Below, in pieces: positions 57,856-64,000 of a stretch of DNA of 64,000 nucleotides. Numbering within the stretch: position 1 is the stretch's first letter; each line of letters opens with the position of its first letter. The stretch is from Roseobacter sp. CCS2 (GTDB lineage: Bacteria > Pseudomonadota > Alphaproteobacteria > Rhodobacterales > Rhodobacteraceae), in NCBI RefSeq assembly GCF_000169435.1, contig NZ_AAYB01000001.1, forward strand, positions 434,001-498,000. The letters run 5' to 3'. A model generated the notes under the pieces. That model was not told the origin of the DNA. It saw nothing but the letters and a program-made list of their open reading frames with translations, and did no database searches. The translations under genes and the position numbers were made by a program.

Positions 57856-59466
57856 ATGGAGAACGATGCCGTGGAAGCCGATTTTATCGTCGTAGGCGCA
57901 GGGTCTGCCGGGTGCGTCCTTGCCAACCGTCTGAGTGCAAATCCAGCGCATAAGGTGATCCTGCTTGAGGCTGGTGGAAAAGACAACAATCCTTGGATTC
58001 ACATCCCCGTCGGGTATTTCAAGACGATCCACAATCCCAAGGTCGATTGGTGCTATAAAACAGAACCTGATCCGGGCTTGAACGGACGGTCGATTGAATG
58101 GCCACGCGGTAAGGTCTTGGGCGGATCGTCGTCGTTGAACGGCCTCCTTTATGTACGCGGTCAATCCCAAGACTACGACCGCTGGCGTCAAATGGGCAAC
58201 ACCGGTTGGGGTTGGGATGACGTTTTGCCGCTGTTCAAGCGGTCCGAGAATAATGAACGCGGCGCTGATGCGTATCATGGGAACGAGGGCGGATTATCTG
58301 TTTCCAACATGCGCATTCAACGCCCTATTACTGATGCTTGGGTCGCAGCGGCGCAAGCCGCCGGGTACAAGTTTAACCCCGACTACAACAGCGCAGATCA
58401 AGAAGGCGTTGGTTTCTTCCAGCTTACCGCGCGCAATGGTCGCCGGTGCAGTTCTGCTGTCGCCTTTCTTAATCCGGTCAAGTCCCGCGAGAACCTTCAG
58501 ATTATCACCCACGCGCAGGTCGAGAAGGTGATCATTGAAGGCAAGCGCGCGACAGGTGTGACCTACACGGACCGTAGCGGGACCCTGCAAACGGTCAAAG
58601 CCCGCAAAGAAATCGTTCTGTCGGGCGGCGCGATCAACTCTCCCCAACTCCTGATGCTGTCCGGCATCGGTGAAGCCGCGCAATTGGCTGAAAATGAGAT
58701 CGCAGTTGTGCAGCACTTGCCCGCTGTGGGCAAGAATATGCAAGACCACTTGCAGGCGCGCCTTGTCTACAAATGCAACGAACCGACGTTGAATGACGAA
58801 GTCAGCTCACTTTTCGGGCAAGCCAAGATCGGCCTCAAATACCTGATGTTCCGCGCAGGACCGATGACGATGGCGGCCAGCCTTGCCACCGGTTTTCTGA
58901 AAACGCGCGAAGATGTAGAAACGCCGGACATACAGTTTCACGTCCAGCCGCTCTCAGCCGAAAACCCCGGCAAAGGGGCTGACAAATTCTCTGCCTTCAC
59001 GATGTCGGTCTGTCAGTTGCGGCCTGAAAGTAAGGGTGAAATCAGGTTGCAGGGCCATGATCCCAAGGCATATCCGAAAATCATCCCGAATTATCTCTCA
59101 ACCGAAACCGACTGCCGCACGGTCGTCGCAGGCGTGAACATCGCCCGCAAGATTGCGCGCCACGCGCCGCTGACGTCCAAGATCAGTGAAGAGTTTCGGC
59201 CACATGCCAGCCTGCCAATGGACGATTATGACGCAACGCTGGATTGGGCGCGCAACAATACCGCGTCGATTTATCACCCCACTGGCACCTGCAAGATGGG
59301 TCAGGGCAAAGAGGCGGTCGTCGACGAACGGTTGCGGGTGCACGGGATTGATGGGCTGCGGGTCGCGGATTGTTCGATTATGCCAGAAATCGTGTCAGGG
59401 AACACGAATGCGCCCGCGATTATGATCGGCGAGAAGGCCTCGGATTTGATTTTGGAAGATGCATAG
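57856..59466 (+). CDS. GMC family oxidoreductase (choline/alcohol dehydrogenase-like)
   Basis: The 536-residue flavoenzyme has the FAD motif DFIVVGAGSAGCVLANRLS (~9-27), GMC signature 1 GKVLGGSSSLNGLLYVRGQ near 83, signature 2 SGGAINSPQLLMLSGIG near 257 and the active-site region STGTCKMG-like YHPTGTCKMG near 474, with NTNAPAIMIGEKASDLI at the end. GMC enzymes oxidise alcohols such as choline or polyethylene glycol; the substrate here is not set. Divergent TRAP genes suggest that it processes the imported compound. Confidence 0.93.
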   Translation: MENDAVEADFIVVGAGSAGCVLANRLSANPAHKVILLEAGGKDNNPWIHIPVGYFKTIHNPKVDWCYKTEPDPGLNGRSIEWPRGKVLGGSSSLNGLLYVRGQSQDYDRWRQMGNTGWGWDDVLPLFKRSENNERGADAYHGNEGGLSVSNMRIQRPITDAWVAAAQAAGYKFNPDYNSADQEGVGFFQLTARNGRRCSSAVAFLNPVKSRENLQIITHAQVEKVIIEGKRATGVTYTDRSGTLQTVKARKEIVLSGGAINSPQLLMLSGIGEAAQLAENEIAVVQHLPAVGKNMQDHLQARLVYKCNEPTLNDEVSSLFGQAKIGLKYLMFRAGPMTMAASLATGFLKTREDVETPDIQFHVQPLSAENPGKGADKFSAFTMSVCQLRPESKGEIRLQGHDPKAYPKIIPNYLSTETDCRTVVAGVNIARKIARHAPLTSKISEEFRPHASLPMDDYDATLDWARNNTASIYHPTGTCKMGQGKEAVVDERLRVHGIDGLRVADCSIMPEIVSGNTNAPAIMIGEKASDLILEDA

Positions 59467-59476
59467 GAGGCACGCC

Positions 59477-59815
59477 ATGAGACCACAACAGTCCATGCAA
59501 ACGTTTGACTGGTTCAACTGGCTTGCCCTTGTTGCCGTTGGTGTTTTTCTTGGCTTAGCGATTGATGGCCTCGTGGACCTTGCGACCGTAAGCGCATGGG
59601 GCAGTATCATCATGATACTGGGGCTATCCGCTGGGGGGCTAGTTTTTTACTTCTTGATCGAGCGCGTTATTAATTTCATTTCCATCGGGCGTTTCTCAGA
59701 GCCGCAACAACTTCAAAAACCGCGCAAGCCCTTGGCGCTTTATTTTGCCCTGCCTATCGGCATCATCATCGGCGTGATCGGAGCACAGTTTGGTTTGGCA
59801 GAGCTAATTCTTTAG
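59477..59815 (+). CDS. Small membrane protein, unknown function
   Basis: The 112-residue product has three predicted membrane helices (~13-34, 42-64, 85-108) and a basic loop SEPQQLQKPRKPLA between the second and third. I recognise no family. ATG 59477 has AGGAGG seven bases upstream, and it starts ten bases after the GMC gene stop, so it is the second gene of that operon. A function with the oxidoreductase or the transporter is only positional. Confidence 0.75.
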   Translation: MRPQQSMQTFDWFNWLALVAVGVFLGLAIDGLVDLATVSAWGSIIMILGLSAGGLVFYFLIERVINFISIGRFSEPQQLQKPRKPLALYFALPIGIIIGVIGAQFGLAELIL

Positions 59816-59904
59816 CGGTCAAGTCGGCGAGCCAGGTCATATCCGCGCCGCGTGACACCACATACTGTCAACTCCACCCTTGACCCACCCTTCGGAATCG
59901 CAAA

Positions 59905-60105
59905 CAGTACCCGTGATGGTTCCCAAAGCGCCGAAAATGCGTCTGGGATGAAAAGGGAATACGGTGAGGAAGAGCCAAAGCGCGCCAAATCCGTAACTGC
60001 CCCCGCAACTGTGAGCGGCGAGCGACCCCGATGATCACCACTGAGCAAACGCTCGGGAAGGGATCGGGCAAGCAGCGACCCGCGAAGTCAGGAGACCTGC
60101 CATCA
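59905..60105 (+). promoter_or_regulatory. Cobalamin riboswitch
   Basis: The conserved elements of the class occur in order: GGGAATACGGTG (59955-59966), CCGTAACTGCCCCCGCAACTG (59991 onward), CACTG with GGGAAGG (60039-60062), and the terminal B12-box region AGTCAGGAGACCTGCC (60087-60102). It lies about 130 bases upstream of the DUF1636 gene and most likely represses the operon when adenosylcobalamin is plentiful. The exact 5' end is approximate. Confidence 0.93.
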
Positions 60106-60237
60106 AAGGGCGTCGAAATACGCCAAAGAAACTCAAACCGGGCGGGGTGTCCGGAGCGGAGATCATGATGGTGAAACAGGCTCTATTGGCCACACAAACA
60201 TGCCGTTCCAATTCCTCGCTTATGCGCGGAGGGCTGC

Positions 60238-60645
60238 ATGGACCGGACCACACAACATCGAATAACTGTCTGCACATCGTGTAAACATAAAGGGACGGAT
60301 TGCCGCCCGGGTTACGAACTGATCGAAAAGCTGCGCCGCGCCATTGCGGCAGCGGGCGATAGCATTTCCGAAAACTTTGCCATTTCTGGCGTCGCATGTA
60401 TGGCAGGATGTGACCGTCCCTGCACGGTTGCCTATCATGGCACCCAGAAGGCAACATATCTCTTCGGCGATATGACACCCGAAGATGACATCGACGATCT
60501 GGTCGATTTCGCCAAACAATACGCCGTTTTACATGATGGTTGGTGTTCATCCGTCGACCGCCCCGGCAAGCTGCGCAAATCCACCTTGGCGCGCATCCCT
60601 GCCGCGATGATCGCACTCGAAGACAGCAAGGCGCTGGCATCATGA
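60238..60645 (+). CDS. DUF1636 protein (thioredoxin-like [2Fe-2S] type)
   Basis: The 135-residue product has a CTSCKHKGTDCRPG motif (~12-25) and CMAGCDRPC (~54-62), the paired cysteine pattern of DUF1636, which is related to thioredoxin-like [2Fe-2S] ferredoxins. Function is not established; family members lie in cobalamin- or cobalt-linked operons. GGAGG precedes the ATG, and its stop overlaps the ABC ATPase start (ATGA). Confidence 0.88.
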   Translation: MDRTTQHRITVCTSCKHKGTDCRPGYELIEKLRRAIAAAGDSISENFAISGVACMAGCDRPCTVAYHGTQKATYLFGDMTPEDDIDDLVDFAKQYAVLHDGWCSSVDRPGKLRKSTLARIPAAMIALEDSKALAS

Positions 60646-61424
60646 GCAGCGCACATCTGAGCGTGACAGACGTTAGCTGGCGTCCCCATAAACGCGCCGC
60701 CCCCGTCCTGCGCACCACCAGTTTTGAGGTTCAAAAGGGTCATGTCCTTGGCGTTGTCGGTCCCAACGGGGCAGGCAAATCAACCCTGCTACGCCTACTT
60801 TATCGCTTTCAGGTACCCACAACAGGCCACGTGAAAATCAACGGCACTGACATCTGGAAAATCCCCCCCCGTAAGGTGGCGCAACACGTCGCGGCTGTCC
60901 TACAGGAACAGGCGGCCGCCTTCGGTTTAAGCGTGCGTGAGATCATCGCGCTGGGACGCACCCCATATCGTCGCACCTACGGCAGCGCTGATATGCGCGA
61001 CTTGGACGTGATCAAAAATGTGATGGCGATGCTGGACCTGACCGGTCTTGAGCATCGTGATTTCGGCACCCTGTCCGGCGGCGAACGGCAACGGGTCATG
61101 GTGGCGCGCGCACTGGCGCAGGAACCTGAAATCTTGATCCTGGATGAGCCCACAAACCACCTTGATATCCGCCACCAGCTTGAGGTGCTTGCCTTGATCC
61201 GACAGCTTGACCTGACCATCGTGGTGTCCTTGCATGACCTGAACATGGCCGCAGATATCTGTGACAATATTCTGGTGCTTGAAGACGGGCATCCGCGCGG
61301 CTTTGGCACGCCTGACAGCCTGCTGACCGAGGTATTGGTATCCAACACCTTCCGTGTCGATGCCCGCCGCGAAAAGCTGGCGCCGAGCGATACAAATCAC
61401 CTGTCTTTCCACCTTCCGCATTAG
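60642..61424 (+). CDS. ABC transporter ATP-binding protein, BtuD/FecE-like
   Basis: The 260-residue product has Walker A GPNGAGKST (~39-47), signature LSGGERQRVMVA near 145, Walker B ILILDEPTNHLD near 163 and the H-loop VVSLHDLNMA near 198, typical of iron-siderophore/B12 importers. It sits in the riboswitch operon, so a corrinoid or cobalamin-related ligand is likely. BtuFCD gene order differs from enteric bacteria. Confidence 0.9.
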   Translation: MSSAHLSVTDVSWRPHKRAAPVLRTTSFEVQKGHVLGVVGPNGAGKSTLLRLLYRFQVPTTGHVKINGTDIWKIPPRKVAQHVAAVLQEQAAAFGLSVREIIALGRTPYRRTYGSADMRDLDVIKNVMAMLDLTGLEHRDFGTLSGGERQRVMVARALAQEPEILILDEPTNHLDIRHQLEVLALIRQLDLTIVVSLHDLNMAADICDNILVLEDGHPRGFGTPDSLLTEVLVSNTFRVDARREKLAPSDTNHLSFHLPH

Positions 61425-61435
61425 AGACCGTCATA

Positions 61436-62371
61436 ATGAAACTGACCCTGACAACCGCACTCTTTACCCTCGCGGCCGGCACTGCCTTGGCCCAAACCAC
61501 CGTGCAAAGCTGCGATCGTGAAGTGACCTTTGACGCGCCACCACAAGCCGCGATCTCCCATGATATCAACCTGACCGAGATGATGCTTGTCCTCGGCCTG
61601 ACGGACCATATGGTTGGCTACACCGGTATTTCCGGCTGGAACAAACTGGACGCTGAAATGCGTGCCGGCGTTGATCAATTGCCGGAACTGGCAGCGGAAT
61701 ACCCATCGAAAGAAGTGCTGATCGGCGCGGATGCCGATTTCTACTTTGCAGGCTGGAACTATGGCATGCGCGTGGGTGGTGAGCTTACACCAGAAACGCT
61801 CGCGCCTTTCGGTATTCAGGTCTATGAACTGACTGAAAGCTGTATCCATATCAGTGAAAAAGGCGCGGCTTCGATGGACGACATGTACAACGACTTGCGC
61901 AATCTTGGCGCGATCTTTGACGTCGAAGACCGGGCCGAAGCATTGATCACAAACTATCAAATAGACCTCGCCGCATTCTTGGCCAGCCAACCTGCCCTGC
62001 CCGCCGCCCCGCGCGTCTTTGTCTATGACAGCGGCGAAGACGCACCCTTTACCGCGGGTCGTTACGCGATGCCCAATGCGCTGATCGAGGCGGCAGGCGG
62101 CGTCAATATCATGAACGACTTTGAGAAAAGTTGGGCCACTGTCGGCTGGGAAGCTGTCGTTGAACGCAACCCCGAAATCATCGTTATCGTGAACTACGGC
62201 GAAGTGACTGCGGAACAAAAGCGCGATTTCATGATGTCCAACCCGGCTTTTGCAAACCTCGACGCGGTCAGGAACGACCGCTTTGTTGTGTTGGACTATG
62301 TCGAGGCCACACCGGGGCCGCGCAATGTTCAGGCGGTCAAAACGCTGGCCGCTGCGTTTCGTGCCGACTAG
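61436..62371 (+). CDS. Periplasmic substrate-binding protein, BtuF-like
   Basis: The 311-residue precursor has a signal peptide (cleavage after LAQ, ~21) and the fold II (Fe3+-siderophore/B12) binding pattern: ISHDINLTEMMLVLGLTDHMVGYTG near 40, ALIEAAGGVNIMNDFEKSWATVGWEAVVERNPEIIVIV near 215. It follows the ATPase by 11 bases and precedes the permease by three. Cobalamin or corrinoid binding is inferred from the riboswitch. Confidence 0.88.
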   Translation: MKLTLTTALFTLAAGTALAQTTVQSCDREVTFDAPPQAAISHDINLTEMMLVLGLTDHMVGYTGISGWNKLDAEMRAGVDQLPELAAEYPSKEVLIGADADFYFAGWNYGMRVGGELTPETLAPFGIQVYELTESCIHISEKGAASMDDMYNDLRNLGAIFDVEDRAEALITNYQIDLAAFLASQPALPAAPRVFVYDSGEDAPFTAGRYAMPNALIEAAGGVNIMNDFEKSWATVGWEAVVERNPEIIVIVNYGEVTAEQKRDFMMSNPAFANLDAVRNDRFVVLDYVEATPGPRNVQAVKTLAAAFRAD

Positions 62372-62374
62372 CGG

Positions 62375-63430
62375 ATGGACCAAGCCGACAGACAAATCAC
62401 CACCCTTCGCCCGCACAAGGCCCGGCTGCTGCTGACCTTTGGGCTGGGGTTTGTGACACTGTTTCTGTCTTTGTCGGTTGCAGTCAGCGTTGGCGCGGTT
62501 TCGGTGCCGCTGACAACCGTTTGGGGTGTTCTGATCAATAAGATTTCCCCTGACTTTATCGCGCAAAACTGGTCTGCGGGACGCGAAGCAATCGTTTGGG
62601 ATATCCGTTTTCCCCGCGCGATCCTTGCTTGCCTCGTCGGTGCAGGGCTTGCTCTTGTCGGCGCGAGCCTGCAAGCGGTGACGCGCAACCCACTCGCCGA
62701 CCCGCATTTACTGGGAATTTCGGCGGGCGGTGCGTTTGGTGCAATCCTCGCCCTGCTTCACACCGGGCTTTTCATTGGTCTGCTAACCGTGCCTTTCATG
62801 GCGTTTCTTGGTGCGTTGGGCGCTACACTCATTGTTCTGGGCGTTTCGCAATTCGCCGCCGCAACCAGCGCGGACCGTCTTGTCCTGGCTGGCGTCGCGG
62901 TTTCTTTCATCGTGATGTCCGGCGCGAATGTACTGATCTTCCTGGGCGACCCGCGTGCTGTGCATACGGTCGTTTTCTGGATGCTTGGCGGCCTTGGCCT
63001 CGCGCAGTGGGGACAGTTGATGTATCCTCTGGTGATCTTGATCGCTTGCGGCACCTTCCTTTGGGCGAACGCCAGCAACCTCAACGCGATGACCGTAGGC
63101 GATGAAACTGCATCTACACTGGGCATCCCGGTCGGTCGGTTCCGGCTGACCGTCTTTGTTGTGGGTGCGATGATCACCGGCGTTATGGTCGCCTTTTCTG
63201 GCATCATCGGTTTTGTTGGGCTGATGATCCCGCATATCGTGCGGTTGATCGTCGGTGGAGATTACAAACGCGTGCTGCCGGTCTCGGCCCTTTGCGGTGC
63301 GATATTTCTGCTTTGGGCTGATATCTTCGCGCGCACCGTTATGGCGCCCGATGACATACCCATCGGGATTGTCACAGGGTTGATCGGTGGTGTGTTCTTT
63401 GTGTGGTTACTGCGCCGAAACCCGGTCTAG
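62375..63430 (+). CDS. ABC transporter permease, BtuC/FecCD family
   Basis: The 351-residue membrane protein has about ten helices and family signatures RFPRAILACLVGAGLALVGASLQAVTRNPLADPHLLGISAGGAFGA (~72-118) and FSGIIGFVGLMIPHIVRLIVGGDYKRVLPVSALCGA near 273. The usual BtuC/FecD features are intact. Its stop overlaps that of the convergent nrdJ in a CTAG tetranucleotide. Confidence 0.92.
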   Translation: MDQADRQITTLRPHKARLLLTFGLGFVTLFLSLSVAVSVGAVSVPLTTVWGVLINKISPDFIAQNWSAGREAIVWDIRFPRAILACLVGAGLALVGASLQAVTRNPLADPHLLGISAGGAFGAILALLHTGLFIGLLTVPFMAFLGALGATLIVLGVSQFAAATSADRLVLAGVAVSFIVMSGANVLIFLGDPRAVHTVVFWMLGGLGLAQWGQLMYPLVILIACGTFLWANASNLNAMTVGDETASTLGIPVGRFRLTVFVVGAMITGVMVAFSGIIGFVGLMIPHIVRLIVGGDYKRVLPVSALCGAIFLLWADIFARTVMAPDDIPIGIVTGLIGGVFFVWLLRRNPV

Positions 63431-64000
63431 CCGCATTTGGAATAACCGCAGGACCCGCAGGTCATACACCCTTCAACCATGCGCAATTCGTACGACCCGC
63501 ACGAAGAACAGGCCTTCCCGCGCGGCCCGCCATTGATCGCCACCACGTCAGCTTGTGGATCAGCCTTAAGGCCCATCCCTTCACCGGCCAAGAACCCGGT
63601 TGAAACCATGTGTTTTTCGATCACGCCACCAATCGCCGCAAGGATCGAAGGCACATATTTGCCCTGCATCCATGCGCCGCCACGCGGGTCAAACACCGCT
63701 TTCAGTTCTTCGACCACGAAAGAGACATCGCCACCGCGCCGGAACACAGCCGAAATCATCCGGGTAAGCGCAACAGTCCACGCGAAATGTTCCATATTCT
63801 TGGAGTTGATGAAGACCTCAAAAGGCCGCCGGTGTCCGGCAATCACCAGATCATTGACTGTGATGTAAATGGCATGTTCGCTATCCGGCCATTTCAGCTT
63901 GTAGGTCGCCCCATCCAGTTCCTGCGGACGGTCCAGAGGTTCTGACATATAAACGACTTCAGCACCTTCGTCTTCGGTCCGGACTTGGGCGGGAACCTCT
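63427..64000 (-). CDS. nrdJ: Vitamin B12-dependent ribonucleotide reductase, C-terminal part (5' end outside window)
   Basis: The frame stays open to the right edge, so this is a partial gene of at least 191 residues; the ATG at 63948 is internal. The visible C-terminal region has MEHFAWTVALTRMISAVFRRGG, GGAWMQGKYVPSILAAIGGVIEKH and a terminal cysteine pattern CSSCGSYELRMVEGCMTCGSCGYSKCG that relays reducing power in class II NrdJ enzymes. It makes deoxyribonucleotides with adenosylcobalamin. The neighbouring riboswitch-controlled importer fits that cofactor need. Confidence 0.9.
   Translation of the reverse strand, partial: EVPAQVRTEDEGAEVVYMSEPLDRPQELDGATYKLKWPDSEHAIYITVNDLVIAGHRRPFEVFINSKNMEHFAWTVALTRMISAVFRRGGDVSFVVEELKAVFDPRGGAWMQGKYVPSILAAIGGVIEKHMVSTGFLAGEGMGLKADPQADVVAINGGPRGKACSSCGSYELRMVEGCMTCGSCGYSKCG

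Noticed and set aside
61421-62707. 428-codon open frame on the minus strand
   Set aside because: It is opposite the BtuF-like and permease genes, which have clear motifs and operon spacing.

Overview
The window is a gene-dense stretch of a chromosome from an alphaproteobacterium, very probably Rhodobacteraceae (Roseobacter group). The case rests on gene content and order: the ruvCAB-ybgC-tolQRAB-pal-ybgF-tilS-ftsH block, ccoNOQP and ccoGHIS with an FnrL-type regulator and TTGAT-N4-ATCAA boxes, a TRAP transporter, a fused Sat-CysC, small DUF1127/DUF1150/DUF465 proteins, a coenzyme-B12-dependent ribonucleotide reductase and a cobalamin riboswitch. I saw no rRNA, tRNA, insertion sequence, prophage or CRISPR array.

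Layout. 1-8.1 kb: the 3' end of an AAA ATPase gene, a hydroxyisobutyrate-dehydrogenase-like protein, a DEXH helicase plus PdeM nuclease pair (half of the ligase-associated repair cluster), then folD and fhs (C1-folate metabolism) and a MOSC protein. 8.2-20 kb: one long minus-strand block for cell envelope and recombination (ruvC, ruvA, ruvB, an unknown gene, ybgC, tolQ, tolR, tolA, tolB, pal, ybgF, tilS, ftsH). 20-23.5 kb: a GntR-linked TauABC/SsuABC-type importer. 23.8-29.3 kb: small proteins, prmA, an SGNH hydrolase, msrA, an MFS carrier and an orphan hypothetical gene. 29.4-33.6 kb: ccoGHIS, the assembly and copper-loading machinery for cbb3 oxidase. 33.6-35.9 kb: groESL with a CIRCE operator. 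36-46.5 kb: transporters, a lipase-like protein, purEK, Hsp20-DUF1150, an RNA ligase, sat-cysC, trxB and an Lrp-type regulator. 46.5-53.2 kb: ccoNOQP, a divergent universal stress protein, an unknown lipoprotein and fnrL. 53.4-59.8 kb: an IclR-linked TRAP transporter divergent from a GMC oxidoreductase. 59.8-64 kb: a cobalamin riboswitch heading a DUF1636-BtuD/F/C-like corrinoid uptake operon, convergent with the 3' end of nrdJ.

How the parts work together. FnrL, both cco clusters and the Usp gene form a visible low-oxygen regulon: three perfect FNR boxes lie upstream of ccoN/usp and ccoG, although the two cco clusters are about 13 kb apart. The riboswitch operon plausibly supplies the cofactor used by the adjacent B12-dependent reductase. 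GroESL (CIRCE) and Hsp20 (RpoH-like promoter) form a heat-shock component. Most of the window is ordinary core genome. The least expected local signals are an RNA ligase whose start codon lies inside a strong inverted repeat, the paired FNR boxes, and several unassigned operator-like palindromes.
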